Source: Pseudoscleropodium purum (Eukaryota > Streptophyta > Bryopsida > Hypnales > Brachytheciaceae). From it: a DNA stretch of 64,000 nucleotides. The stretch lies in contig OZ017802.1 in assembly GCA_963969395.1 (NCBI GenBank), positions 1,924,501-1,988,500 on the forward strand, in the 5' to 3' direction. Shown one piece after another: positions 25,590 through 37,270 of the stretch (its first letter is position 1; each line of letters starts with the position of its first letter). Both the position numbers and the translations under genes were made by a program. The notes below the pieces were generated by a model. The model searched no databases, was not told the DNA's origin, and saw nothing but the letters and a program-made list of their open reading frames with translations.

Positions 25590-26395
25590 TTAACCCCTAG
25601 AGGATAGGACTGCGTTTTTTTGGCTGTATAGAATTTTTGGGCATGTCATTGTGACTAGGAATTTCCATATTTTAGGCTTAAATTTTAAAAGAAGGTGTGG
25701 AAAAGGAATATCTTTCATATGCATCAAATTTCATGACATTTGGAAATAAGAGTCAAAAGTTATGGCCCAATATGTTGTTTGTTTCTCAACTCAGGCAGTC
25801 CGGGCAGATCTGAAAATTTCACTTTTTTCAAAAGTAAAAATTTGAAGTTGATTTTCTATATTTATATATGTGTGAAAAGCTTTGAATCATTCCATTTCAA
25901 TCAATGAATAAAAAATTATGAGGAATTTTTGTTTGTGGGCAATTATGGCTTTTGTACTCTAAAATAAACTTTGAAGTTGTTTATTTCACTCAATTTTCAA
26001 TATTTTTTGAAAAAAATAAAATCATAGGATGTACATTGCTTGTAAGAATATTACAACCATTGGTGATTGACATTCTTCAATTCCATAATTAAATTCTTAA
26101 CAATTTAGTATTTTTTTAATCATTCTCTATCTCTTTCTACTTACTATTTTTTTCCTATATGTTGTACAATTCCAAATGACTTGAAAATTTTCAAGCATGT
26201 AAACAACTTGCTTAGAAAAACGAATCCAAAGAAGCCCCATCATTTTGAACATTTTTTCATAGAAAAGTGAGCTTGTAAAGTGAAGTTGCCTAATTTTTTG
26301 CAAGGTTAAAAAAAGGATTTTTGTCAATTCAAATGCTAAAATCTTGCATTTGAGTGGTTTCAAGGAAAATAGAGTCATGGAACTTTAGTGGTTAA
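25590..26395 (-). mobile_element. TTAA element, subfamily B, reversed, internally shortened
   Basis: TTAACCCCTAGAGGATAGG at 25590 to GGAACTTTAGTGGTTAA at 26395, 806 bp. Interior in reverse order: TTGTGACTAGGAATTTCCAT, AGTCCGGGCAGATCTG, GAATCATTCCATTTCAATCA, ATGTTGTACAATTCCAAATG, GAAAAGTGAGCTTGTAAAG. Compared with the 920-bp copies it lacks part of the end that carries the ATAGGATCTTG block. Confidence 0.85.
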
Positions 26396-27300
26396 ATAAG
26401 CTAATGGGTTTTAAGGTATGGGGTCCATAAAGCACTCAGAATCTAAAATTGCCCACTTGTTCAAATGTACATTAGTTGTGTGCATGTTGCTCTTGCATTG
26501 TACCAACAATGTACAGTACAATGCAAATAGTTTACATTTCAAGAGATGGGCGACATTCGAGCCCACTACACTTCAACTTCAAAAATCCATAACTAATTCC
26601 ACAAAGCTCCAAAACATATGAAACAACTTGGTTTAGATGCCAATTTCATTTATCTTTCAAGGAAGATTTGCTGATAAATACTTCAGGAAGTTTCACCTCC
26701 CCAAATTTAGTTTCCGCTCGTGAATGGGTGTGTTATGGCCCTCCTACCTTAGCGGGGGTTTCCAGTTGGATCCAAACTGACTTTGTAGAGGTTACCCACA
26801 AGTGACCTCTAGAGGGCACTGAAAGCTTTACAGAAATATTTGGGGAGGCGAGATGAGCTCAGAACGTACTCCTTCTCCCTCGAAACTAATTCTGCTGTTT
26901 GGAGTCAGTCGCAAAGGCGAGCATCCCAGAGAGAGGCCTGATCATGCACCAAATCCTTGTCGGAGCGGTCAACTTTCTCGGCGAGGACTCTTGTTTTTAA
27001 ATTTTCCAGTTGGTTGCAAGGCTTCTCTTTCTTCAGACACGTTGGCACTGCGCCTCAGCTTTTCTCCTGGAACGATTTGCTCGCAGTCTACGGTGACCTT
27101 CACTTATCCCCAACAAGAAGACGATTGACATTCCCTGAGCTCCATGTGCATTTGCTCTTGCTCTGTGAATAACAACTGCACCTCTGACGTGCATGTCTGT
27201 TTGGGGCTTCGGGAGGACCATTGGCATCAACCCCAATCGCCGAATCGATCTCCTTGCTTGCTTCCTTCCTTCCCCAGCCTCCACACGGCACACGGCACAC

Positions 27301-27325
27301 GCCCCCCCCGCCCCCGCCCCCTCCT
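27301..27325. repeat. C-rich tract with G-quadruplex potential on the minus strand
   Basis: Runs of C of length 8, 5, 4 and others separated by single G follow a repeated CACACGGCACACGGCACACG motif. The minus strand therefore has four close G runs. Confidence 0.6.
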
Positions 27326-27656
27326 AAAAGATAGAATGATGAGTGGCAATGATTTTTTTAGTCCTCCCAGGCACTGCTGAAAGTAAGCCAGGAAACTTCA
27401 GGATGATACCGATTGACGTTTCACTTCAGATCGACTTCAGAAGCGAAGCTACGGTAGGGACGGAGGACCTATGTGATCACGACGATCACCCATTTCCGAT
27501 CACTTAAACAGTTTAGCCTATCTGCGGCATGGGGAGGTTGAGGAGAAAATTTCTCCGTGTAGAGAAATAGACTTTAGAAGGATTTCATAATTTTTGACAT
27601 TTTTCCGCTCAAGAACGAAATTATAATAAAAAAAATTTAGTGAAAATTCTCTTTGT

Positions 27657-27884
27657 CCCATTTCCGATCAGTAGGCAAACCAATGTCCAACCATAGACCG
27701 GTTACAAAAGCGATATAGGTGATCATCGTGGCTTTCATGTACATATTGTGATCATTTTATGGTTTCAATGTATACCTACCGAACATTCTACTGCTCCTGT
27801 TGTACGTGACCTGCCACCTACGGCACAGCTGATCGGAAATGCAGCACTCTATACTGTGAAAATGGGATGCTGATCGGAAATGGG
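27657..27884. mobile_element. Small element with 15-bp perfect terminal inverted repeats
   Basis: CCCATTTCCGATCAG at 27657-27671 and CTGATCGGAAATGGG at 27870-27884 are exact complements, 228 bp overall. Extra copies of the core lie inside (CTGATCGGAAATG near 27830) and outside to the left (CCCATTTCCGATCA near 27487). No clear target duplication. It may be a MITE or a set of inverted regulatory words. Confidence 0.55.
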
Positions 27885-28008
27885 TCCACTCCTTTACAAC
27901 CCGATACTTAGGTCATACAGACAGGCGTTGGTACAGTTTTTGTACAGTTTTTTTAGCTTTACCAGCTCTCTTCTCTTAAGGTACGAGACAAGCATGTTTA
28001 TCACTGTG

Positions 28009-28165
28009 ATTAGCAATCTGAATATTTTGGGACCAACCCCGAGAGGGAATCAGATTTTAGAGAGGTGTGTATATTTTGGGACCAACCCAAGAGGGAAACA
28101 GATTTTACAGAGGTGTGTGCATGCTTGTTTCACGAATCAAACCCAAGTGGAATTACACTTTTAGA
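28009..28165 (+). repeat. Dispersed repeat copy with internal tandem duplication
   Basis: GATTAGCAATCTGAATATYTTGG and TCACGAATCAAACCCAAGTGGAATTA parallel the sequence at 35567-35645 and 35990-36090. Here the middle is duplicated: TATTTTGGGACCAACCC, GAGGGAA, CAGATTTTA and GAGGTGTGT appear twice with a period of 46-48 bases. Confidence 0.65.
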
Positions 28166-28395
28166 ACAACAATTTACTGAGGCACTTCATCTTTGACCTG
28201 TAATATCTTTCGCTGTCGTACTTGAATATTGTTAGTGGACTTCTTCATCTACCTTGAGGCCCAACGAACTTGTCCGTGAGTGATTAGAAAATGGATAACT
28301 CCCTGCCACGCACGAGCGGTTGTCAGACAGATCCGCCCCGTTGGAAGCGATACCATCAAATCTGGTAGATTTTCGAACGACGATTCGTTGGTTGA

Positions 28396-28806
28396 ATGCT
28401 TGGCTCGAATGGTCCCAATCCCAACGGCCGGGAATGGGCACAAGGCCTCGATTCCTCGGATGGGCCTTGGGCCTTTCCTACAGGCAGATTTTTTCATCAA
28501 TCCCCAGTTCCCAACAAGAACAACGAAGCAGACGGCGTCTACGCCATGCAGTATCATTGTACGTCGGACCGCAACTGCTTCAACTTGGCTACGGAACTGG
28601 TGAAACAACTTACAACTTACAGACGCTTCCCCTTCCATGCATCTCCGCCCAAACTCGCGCAAGCAGGCTTTGCCAGTCGCGAAAGCATTCACGCGCTGCC
28701 TTCCGGACCCGGCTGGCGAAGCTCCTCGGTGTTGCCTGCGGGCCAGACAAGCCTACCAGTAGGCTCAGGCAGTGGCTGTCCTTTTCGGATTGTTAGTTTG
28801 TCTTAA
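28396..28806 (+). CDS. Unrecognised open frame in the GC island
   Basis: 136 codons, rich in Pro, Ser, Gly and Asn, with no recognisable domain. Two other plus frames (28280-28603, 28320-28796) and a minus frame (28249-28692, 147 codons) overlap it, so high GC alone could explain the open frames. A GTGAAA donor-like site near 28600 could end an exon. Kept only as a candidate because frames this long are rare here outside the PrxQ gene and the hAT relic. Confidence 0.15.
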   Translation: MLGSNGPNPNGREWAQGLDSSDGPWAFPTGRFFHQSPVPNKNNEADGVYAMQYHCTSDRNCFNLATELVKQLTTYRRFPFHASPPKLAQAGFASRESIHALPSGPGWRSSSVLPAGQTSLPVGSGSGCPFRIVSLS

Positions 28807-28810
28807 GCTT

Positions 28811-30446
28811 TGGATAGAATGAAAAGAGGGAATAGTACTGCACAACAATCCACCACTTCCACTTTCAAGGGGAAGGGAGCCCGAGTATCTAGGAAAGAAT
28901 GACTGATTAATGGAAGTCGATCGTGCACGGTTACGCCATGCATGCATATACATGTGCGAGTACCTCTGTTTCTGAAAAAAATCACTATAACCTTCGAGGG
29001 TCGCAGCAAGGACTGACACGACACATCCATGGCAACCAAAAGATTAGTATTTTCTTTGTAAAACAGGTAGGAAACACATTGGGTCTTTCTGAGAAACAAA
29101 GGGAGTATTAATTAGGGTTTATTTCACATGTATTTGAGTCAACTTATTTTTGGGAAAAAAATGATTCATTACGGGCAGTCAAAGCAAAAGCATATAGCTT
29201 CTCATCATGGTCCTTAGGAAGAGACTCTATTCTTGCTCTTTGGGATTCTAATGCAATGGGAGTCCATTGTCTCTTGTAAAGGTGGCAAGGATGTGGGTGA
29301 ATGCATTAATTTCATGTTCTTGTACGATGTACATAGCAATATATAACATTCTTGATTCTTGCATATGAAGGCTATTGTAGGGTGTTCTTCTATTAGGGCA
29401 ATATAGGTGGAATAATACCATCTACAATACAATAAGATCTATAGGAGAATTTTAAGTTTCTTTGCACTCTCAACGAGGAGTCTTAGATGATTTAGTCCTA
29501 GATTTTTTGGGCAAAATATTCTTAATAGCAAAAGTACATTGCCAATACAATCTTAGTTGGTAGCATCTTATTAATTGCAATTTAACAAAACTTATAGCGA
29601 TTTGGATGAAGGAATAATCTCTATTTGTTAGCAATCAAGAGAACAAATGTATTGAAGTGAAAAAAGGTAACTTCTTTTTCCAAACAAAGATATACTTGCT
29701 TATAAAGTCCAACTTAATAGAATACCAATAATTGATAACAAGACCACCTCATCTATAAAACAATCACAAAACATATTGAAAAGATTCCAATGCACTCTCT
29801 TGTGGAGAATTTGTGTAATGATACTTGTTTATTGATTTCACCCAATGGCTTCGTTCATTGACAATTTGGCATATGTCCCTTCTCCAATCATGCTCATAAT
29901 TATTTGAAGTATGGATATTTTGGTAGATTTGATGATGGGCACTCATATTTTACTTACAACAAGAGTTCTATGTTGGAAATTCCAATATAAGAAAATTCCT
30001 CATTCATATATTATACATTTTTTGGATACCACCTGAAAAAACAATGATTTTTTCTAAGTACTGTAAAGAACTGCATCTAAATCGATCTTTTGATTCCATG
30101 AACAAAGGTTTTACATTCCAAACAAGAGTACACAAAGATTTGGTTTAGAAATAGGTTGCTATGATTATGTACAATTACAATAGTACCTAATTAATTTCAG
30201 ACCCCACTGCCAAATATTTTTTTAAATCTAACTAAACTTCAGGAATTAAAAAAATATTTACTGCATTTTTCATCATCCTAAATATTGCTTTAATGAAGTA
30301 ATTGGCATTTAGCTCCAAAAGCAACTTACCAATGGTTATGAAGTTGAGAAAGACAAGCTCTTTATACAAATTGAATGATAAGAGGTAAAACAATCCATGT
30401 AGGATATATAAATAGTTAGGAATAGTAGAAGCTTAACTACTTATAG
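28811..30446. other. Intergenic, no gene recognised
   Basis: Returns to AT-rich composition after about 29000. Several sub-100-codon frames occur on both strands without motifs. No element ends found. Confidence 0.4.
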
Positions 30447-31037
30447 TTAACTTTTAAAGTCCCAAGGCCATTTTTCTATCAAAAATCACTCAAAACTGCC
30501 ATTTTGATGTGTTCGTACAAGAAAACCAAAAAAAATTAATTTTTTACAAATCTAACCATAGGATCTTGTACTTCATTTGTCTTAACTCATGTAATAAAAA
30601 TTTCATGAAGTTTGACTGTATAGATTGGAAGATATTAGCATTCAAAGTTGAAAAAGAAAGTTTTTTTGAACACTCGCCTACAATTTCAAATGACTTTGAT
30701 CACCAATTGTGGAATTTTTTTGTACTATAGACTTTGAATTTAAAATAATTTATGTTGAAGAATTGAGTTGAAAGTCTAGGAAAAATTTCCAAAAAGAAAC
30801 ACTTGATTTTCATTCCTTGCAATTGTCAAGTAGAAGTAGGTTCAAAATTGAAAAAGAAATTTGAATCGTTAATAGCTCCAAGATGGGATTGAAAGACAAT
30901 AATCTCAATGGTGAGATTGTTTTAGCAAGCAAACAAAAAATTCTCAAAAGAAAATTGTGAAAATTGGATTCAAAATTGAATCCTACAAGTTATTTTTTCT
31001 AAAAGATGCTTAAATTGGCCAAAAAACAAGATTGTCT
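30447..31037 (+). mobile_element. TTAA element, subfamily A, right part missing
   Basis: TTAACTTTTAAAGTCCCAAGG at the left is followed by the normal A order up to AAAAAACAAGATTGTC, where a subfamily C element begins. The remaining third of A does not resume after the C element, so the copy is truncated rather than simply split. Confidence 0.7.
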
Positions 31038-32010
31038 TTAACCCTAGAAGGCCTAAGGCTGTTGTGGGTTCAAAAACATCATTGCTTTTGAAGTGATATA
31101 GATCTAAATGTCATTAAGCTATAGAGATCTTAACCATGCAATCTTATAGTGTACATGTTGTTAATGAAGTATATAAAATTTGAAGTCATTTGACCGCATA
31201 GATTGCGAGATTATAATATTTTAGTGTTGAAAAAAAATGCTGAAATTTTCCTAAAAACACATTTAGAGGCGAAATTTGATTTCTAAACCTAATCAAATGA
31301 AAAAACTTTAAACTACAAAGTGATCCAAAACCAGCACACAAACACATTGGTGAAAAAAAATATCAATCATTTAACTCAATGTGTTTGCAAAATGGCTTGC
31401 AATGTCAAAAAATAGGCAAGAAAAGTTGCAAAAAACACCTCTAGGGCTGAACCTCCTACTAAAATGCTTTTCAATAATTCATTAATTTTTGGATTGATAT
31501 GAAATTTTATCCACACAAACTAGATTAATATGCACAACTTTTCCAAAAAATTTATTGGAAACAAACACTATATGAAGAAGATACAAGCTGCTGAAGTTCA
31601 CTATAGTCCATAAATGGTCGGATTTCGAATTTCGAATTGCTCCCAAACATTCAAAACAACTTAGATTGACATGGAAATTTTACCACAATAACTAGACTTC
31701 AAGGAAAAAATAACTCAACAAATTTTATTGAAATCTAACATTGGATGAAGAAGATACAAGCCTCCGAAGTTGCAGCCATGAAGTGCGCTTTGGTGAATCA
31801 AATTGAACCTGTGAACTTCAATTGGCTTCCAGAAAATCATTACCTCTTGGATTGATCTGAAAATTTTACCACACAAACTAGAAAAAAAGGTGAAAATTTT
31901 CCAATAAGTTTTATTGAATTTGGACATGGGATGCAAAAGTTACAGTACTTTGAATTGAACTTAAAACTATGTAAGGATACTTTTTGTCCTCTTGGGCGGT
32001 CTAGGGTTAA
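31038..32010 (+). mobile_element. TTAA element, subfamily C, full length
   Basis: TTAACCCTAGAAGGCC at 31038 and GGCGGTCTAGGGTTAA ending at 32010, 973 bp, TTAA on both sides. The interior differs from A and B but keeps a CATAGATTGCGAGATTATAA block near 31197, akin to the TAGATTGCAAGAT block of A and B. It also contains near-repeated phrases, ATGAAGAAGATACAAGC and ACACAAACTAGA, each two or three times. The right TTAA is shared with the next element. Confidence 0.85.
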
Positions 32011-32989
32011 CCCCTAAAGGACCGAGGCCTTTTTTCTGCCAAAAAACATTGAAAACTGCCATTTCTATAGCAAAGAGTAAAAAAAAATTTAATTGTTTTT
32101 TTTTCACATCTAACTATAGGATCTTACACTTCACTAGTATAAAAAAGTGTGGAAAAAATTTCAGAATTTTTCACTACACAAATTGCAAGATATTTGCGTT
32201 TAAAGTGGAAAAAACAAGTTTTTCAGCACATTGCGGGACTGGATTTTATGACTTTGAACATTTTTAACTGAAATTTTTTGCACTACAAAGTTTTGAGCTT
32301 TAAAATCTTCATAGTAGAGAATTGAGTTGAGAATTTGGGAAAAAAAAGAAATTCAAAAAAACTTAATTTTCATTCTTAAATAAATTGTTAAATAAAAGTA
32401 GATACAAGATAGAAGGAAAATCTAAAATATTCATATACTTTAGATGGAATTAAAATACACTAATCCCAAAGGCGAGATTGTTCTAGCAAGTAAACTAAAC
32501 CATGCAAAATAAAAAAATTTGAAAAATTTGAAAAATTGCATTCAGAAATGAATCCTAGAAGTTATTTTTTTCAAGAAGATGCTCTAACTATCCAAAAAAC
32601 AAGAATGTCCATAACTTTCTCATAACAAATACAAATGAAATGAGTTAAAGCTTTTCAGATAGACAAAAATATAATCTATGAGTAAAAAAAAATACTAAAA
32701 AGAAAATTCAGTTTTTTGCAAAAAAAAATTTTGCTGCCCGGACTGCCCCCATCCCTTCATTTGATTTTGGCAATTTTTTTTGTGTTGCTTGCTGAGTTTA
32801 GTTTTAGGCTTTTTGTGGTATAACTTTTTCTCCCGGGCACCAATTTAAATTAAATATGTATTTCCACATAGCTAATCAGTTTTTCTATCTTACGAGAAAG
32901 TTTCAAAAAAATTCACTGAAAATTGAAGTCACAATAACCTATCCAAAATCTGATTTGTTATCGAGGGGACATTGGGACTTAGGGGTTAA
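32007..32989 (+). mobile_element. TTAA element, subfamily A, full length
   Basis: TTAACCCCTAAAGGACCGAGG at 32007 to GGGACTTAGGGGTTAA at 32989, 983 bp. One of the best preserved A copies: TGAAAACTGCCATTTCTATA, GGATCTTACACTTCACTAGT, AAATTGCAAGATATTTGCGT, CACTAATCCCAAAGGCGAGA, TGCTGCCCGGACTGCC. Very close to the copy at 42213-43133. Confidence 0.9.
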
Positions 32990-33008
32990 GTCAAAAATAG
33001 GAAATGTG

Positions 33009-33368
33009 TTCAAAGTAGAATTTCAGACCTCATTTAGGCATAGTTGAATAACTTTTTTCAAAAAAATTTGAACTAAATTAATGCGTAAATGAAAGTAGCT
33101 TTCATCTCAAAAAATTGTTTTGAGATTTTGAGCTTTCAATCAAAAGTTATGGACAAATTTTTAAGGGAGAGTTGGAATGAACATTTTTTTTAACATTTTC
33201 AAACATTCCCTTTGAATTTGTCCATAACTTTTGTTTGGAGTTCATAATCACAATGGCTTTTTGAAGATAAAAGTTAGATTTGTTTTTCAACTTTTTTTAG
33301 ATCAATTTTTTTTAAATGTTATTTTACTATGCCAAAATGAAGTCTAAAATTCTACTTTGAAAACAATT
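33009..33368. mobile_element. MITE-like foldback, about 360 bp
   Basis: TTCAAAGTAGAATTTCAGAC with CATTTAGGCATAGTTGAATAAC at the left pairs with GTTATTTTACTATGCCAAAATG and AAATTCTACTTTGAA at the right. An inner pair also exists (AAAAGTTATGGACAAATT against AATTTGTCCATAACTTTT). Related pieces lie at 46320-46440 and 59485-59625. Confidence 0.7.
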
Positions 33369-34330
33369 ATTTCATACTATTTTTTGACAATGAGAGGTCA
33401 AGCTCTCATCTTCAAATTATCCCACATCTTTTAAGGGTTTACAAGAGACAATGGATTCCATCATAAAAATAACCCCCCTACCCTTCAATCTCTCAAAATT
33501 TTATTGAAGAAATTCCTTCATGATCCTATCAAAAAATTTCTTGATGGTGGATGATCTCTTGACTATACATTGAACCTTCTTACTAACATTGGATATTTTT
33601 TTAATACAACTTGGTCATTTTATTTTGCTAAATTTGGCAAGATAACTAATCCTAAAAACTCACACATTTCCATTATTTTGACAATTGGCATTGTCAATTT
33701 TAAAGATTTTTGACAATTATCATTATAATTTCTTGAGTTTAGTATATCTTCAAAAAACAATTAATTTTTGACAAAATTAAAAAGAGACTACAATATCTTG
33801 GATTGAATTTCTAATCCATACCTTAAATTAGACTATTGGTTTTGTTTGTTTTGTTTCTTAAGGCAAGATCTCCAAAATCATGTGTCCCTTGGACATGTTC
33901 TTTGTATTGTTGGAAAGCTCTCCACATGGAGGGGTGCATGGGCTTTATTTTGTTGCATTTGGACCTACATAATGGCCTACAAATATTGAATTCCAAAATT
34001 TTTATAAATTAAAAAATTAAAAAATTACATTTATTTTTATTTTGGATGTGGCAACAATACAAGGCTTACAAGTGTAAGCTTAAATTAAACCTAAGTTTCC
34101 CATTGCCCCAAATATGGCCTCTCAAAATTGAAAGATTTTTTTGCTTGATTATTATAATCTTTTCAACAATACGGTCAAAGGAGATGTGTCCTTTTCTCTA
34201 TAGCTCCGGGCCTATCTCCACTACCAATTGGTATGGTCAATTTTGTAGATGTCTTTTTAAGGAGATAGTTTGATTGAATTGAATTAAAAACGGTCTCAAT
34301 CTTAGCAAACATGCGTTGGGTACTCAAGGA
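33369..34330. other. AT-rich spacer with scattered repeats
   Basis: A segment around 33390-33430 (ATTTGAAGAT / ATCCCATA type words) is the inverted relative of 46255-46320. GACAATT words cluster at 33680-33720. No gene. Confidence 0.45.
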
Positions 34331-35238
34331 TTAACCCCTAAAGTTCTTTGACTATGTTTTTGCCAAAAATGCTCCAAATTTGCCATTTCTTGTTCAAGCT
34401 TCAAATTTTAGAAAAGAAACATTTTTGGACACATATAATTGTAGGATCTTGTAGTACACTAGTTTGAAAATATGTGGAAATTTTTTTAGAAATTTCCACC
34501 ATGTAGATTGCAAGATTTTAGCATTTAAAGTGACAAAAATCATTTTTTTGTCCCTGCAAAAAATCGGGTAGCTGCACTTCACAAGGTTACACTTGTATGA
34601 AAAAACATCCAAAATGGTGGTGCTTCCTTGGATTCATTATTCAAGGCATGATGCTTGAAATTATATAATACATAGGAAAAAAATAATAAGTAGAAAGAAG
34701 TAGAGAATGCTTCAAAATACTAAACTGTTAACAATTTAGTTACGGAATTGAAAGATGACAATCCCAATGGTTGGAATGTTGTAATAAATAGTCTTCACCA
34801 GTAATATTTTTATTTTTTTCCAAAAATATTGAAAATTGAATTCAATAAAAGACTTCAAAGTTTATTTTGGAGTAGAAAATCCATAACTACCCGCAAATTG
34901 AAATACCTCATAACTTTTGACTCATTGATCAAAATAAAATGATTCAAAGCTTTTTATGTATATACACTAATATAGAAAAACCAATTTCAAATTTGGATTT
35001 TTGCAAAAAATGATTTTTTTCAGATCTACCTAGATTGCCCAAGTTGAGAAGCAAACTACTTATTAGGCCATAACTTTTGACTCATATTTCCAAATGCCTT
35101 GAAATTGAGTGCACATGAAAAATATTCCTCGTCCACACCTCCTACAATTTGGGCTAGAAACATGAAAATCTCTAGTCACATGCACGTGCCCAAATTTTCT
35201 ATGTTGCCAAAAATGCAGCTTGGTCCTTTAGGGCTTAC
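34331..35238 (+). mobile_element. TTAA element, subfamily B, full length
   Basis: TTAACCCCTAAAGTTCTTTG at 34331 to GGTCCTTTAGGGCTTAC at 35238, 908 bp (right TTAA decayed to TTAC). Order: TTTGCCATTTCTTG, TAGGATCTTGTAGTACACTA, TAGATTGCAAGATTTTAGCA, AAAAAATAATAAGTAGAAAG, TGTTGTAATAAATA, AATGATTCAAAGCTTTTTAT, CCTAGATTGCCCAAGTTGAG. The first 200 bp resemble subfamily A; the remainder is B-specific. Confidence 0.85.
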
Positions 35239-35315
35239 GTTCTTCAGAGCAGCTCAGTCAAGCTTCCAATTTCTGATTCCTTAAAAAACTCATACGCCAG
35301 TCAAATGGAAAACGA

Positions 35316-35385
35316 AAACCCAAATACCGAAAGTCCTTGGAAGTCGTTGCAAACCCAAATGCCGAAAGTCCTTGGAAGTCGTTGC
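35316..35385. repeat. 35-bp tandem duplication
   Basis: AAACCCAAATRCCGAAAGTC plus CTTGGAAGTCGTTGC occurs twice back to back (35316-35350 and 35351-35385), differing by about one base, followed by a partial echo AAGTCCTTGCAAACC. The high identity suggests recent slippage. Confidence 0.9.
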
Positions 35386-35559
35386 AAGTCCTTGCAAACC
35401 GTGCCATTGTCTCTCTTGTGTCTATAAAGAGTTGAAGACAATCTAACGTGCCCAGGGCCCCATTGCTAGTCTGAATCATGAGCCTGCGAAGCATTGGCCG
35501 CTTTGGCATGTGCGAATGTCTCTCTCTCTTTAGAGAGGATAAGGCAGACAAGCCTATTG

Positions 35560-36297
35560 CCGCCATGATTAGCAATCTGAATATCTTGGATCGAATTTCG
35601 AAGGGTGGGCCACTTGTTTCAAGAATCAAATCCAAGTGGAATTATAATTTTTCCATAAACTCCTAAAGTTCTTAGACAACAATGATGAACAAAAGTGAGT
35701 ACAAATTTTAAAACGTTTTCATTCAAACACTTATACTGTGAGTATTAATGGACAAAGTCCAAAAAAGAGTCAAATATACAAAAGTTGTAGTGTGCAACAT
35801 AGTGTCTACAACGTTTCTTTTTTGGAATTGTAGCGCTATAGTGAAGGCCTACATGCCCTCCCACCAAAGGTGAATTTTGGGAGGGAGCTAAGCACAATGG
35901 CTTACAAGATTGACAATCTAGCAATAAATCACCAGAAAAAGAAACCCTAACTGTCTACACATTATCATAGAAGCCTATTACAACCATAATTAGTAATTTG
36001 AATATCTTGGATCGAATTTCAAGAAGGGCCGATATTCTTCAAAGATGGACCACTTGTTTCAAGAATCAAATCCACGTGGAATTATAATTTTTCTACAAAC
36101 TCCTAAAGTTCTTTATACTATAGTGATGAACAGAACTTGTAGAAGTGAATACAAATTTGAAATGTTTTCATTCAAACAACCATACCATTAGCATCAATGG
36201 ATAAAGTCTTAAAAGTAGTCAAATACATGAAAGTTGTAGCGTGCAACATACTACACATTATTATGGAAGTCTGAACAAAAAATTTGTTGTGATTTGA
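35560..36297 (+). repeat. Tandem duplication of a dispersed repeat, two units of about 300 bp
   Basis: Unit 1 (about 35565-35830) and unit 2 (about 35985-36260) share GAATATCTTGGATCGAATTTC, CCACTTGTTTCAAGAATCAA, GTGGAATTATAATTTTTC, AAACTCCTAAAGTTCTT, TTTTCATTCAAAC and GTTGTAGYGTGCAACATA. Inverted or direct relatives of the second half lie at 38043-38205 and 49965-50125, and of the first half at 28009-28165. Confidence 0.75.
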
Positions 36298-36345
36298 AAA
36301 AGAAAATTATTTTCAAAATTAGCCATGCCTAAAACTCAACTTTGT

Positions 36346-37270
36346 TTAACACCTAAAGTTCCATGACTATGTTTTTACCGAAAAAGCCCCAAAACTGCCA
36401 TTTTTAGTACAAGTAGCAAATTTTTGAAATTTTTTTTTGACATATGTAATCATAGGATCTTGTACTATGAAATATCAATAACAGGGAGTAAAACTTTCAA
36501 ACATTTTCACCATGTGGATTGCAAAATATAAGCATTCAAATTCACTAAAATCATTTTTTTTGCCTTGTGAAAAGCCGGGCAGCCGCACTTCACAAGCTCA
36601 CTTTTCTATGAAAAAGAACCAAAACGATGGTGCTTCTTTGGATTCTTTTTCCTAGACAAGTTTTCCACATGCCTAAAAAATTTCTAATCATTTGGAATTG
36701 TACAACATATAGGAAAAAAATAGTAAGTAGGTAGTAGTAGACAATGCTTCAAAATACTAAATTATTTGAGAATTTAAATATGGAATTGAAAAATGTCAAT
36801 CCCAATGGTCAAAATGTTGTAATCAACAATTTACATTCTAGGATTTTCTTTTTTCAAAAATATTGAAAATTGGATAAGATAAAGGATTTCAAAGTTTATT
36901 TTAGAATAGGGAATCTATAACTATACGCAAACAAAAAATTCTCATAACTTTTGACTTGTTGATCAAAATGGAATGATTCAAAGATTTCCTTGTATATATA
37001 AGTCTAAAAAACCAATTTCAAATTTTGGTTTCTGAAAAAAGTGATTTTTTCTAATCTGCCCAAACTTCCTAGTTACAAAAAAAGGAACATATTAGGCTAT
37101 AACTTTTGACTCCTATTTCCAAATTTCATGAAATTTGTTGTATATAAAAGATATTCTTTGTCCACACCTTTTCTTAAAATTTTAGCCTAAAATACGCAAA
37201 TTTCTGGTCACAGTGACCTGCCTAAAAATCTATACATCCAAAAAACACAGGCCGGTCCTTTAGGGGTTAA
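36346..37270 (+). mobile_element. TTAA element, subfamily B, full length
   Basis: TTAACACCTAAAGTTCC at 36346 to GGTCCTTTAGGGGTTAA at 37270, 925 bp with TTAA at both edges. Same internal order as 34331-35238. Most of it is included in the left arm of the large inverted repeat. Confidence 0.9.

Larger units (their letters stand above)
26690..28810. other. GC-rich island of unknown content
   Basis: Base composition rises to roughly balanced GC for 2 kb between AT-rich elements. It contains a C-run (27301-27323), several overlapping open frames on both strands and a small TIR element. Such a patch in this genome resembles either a gene fragment or a promoter with CpG. No protein family could be recognised on either strand, and no consistent exon chain was found. 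Confidence 0.4.

Noticed and set aside
26700..29000. Plastid or mitochondrial DNA insertion
   Set aside because: No organelle gene or rRNA/tRNA sequence recognised in the GC-rich island.
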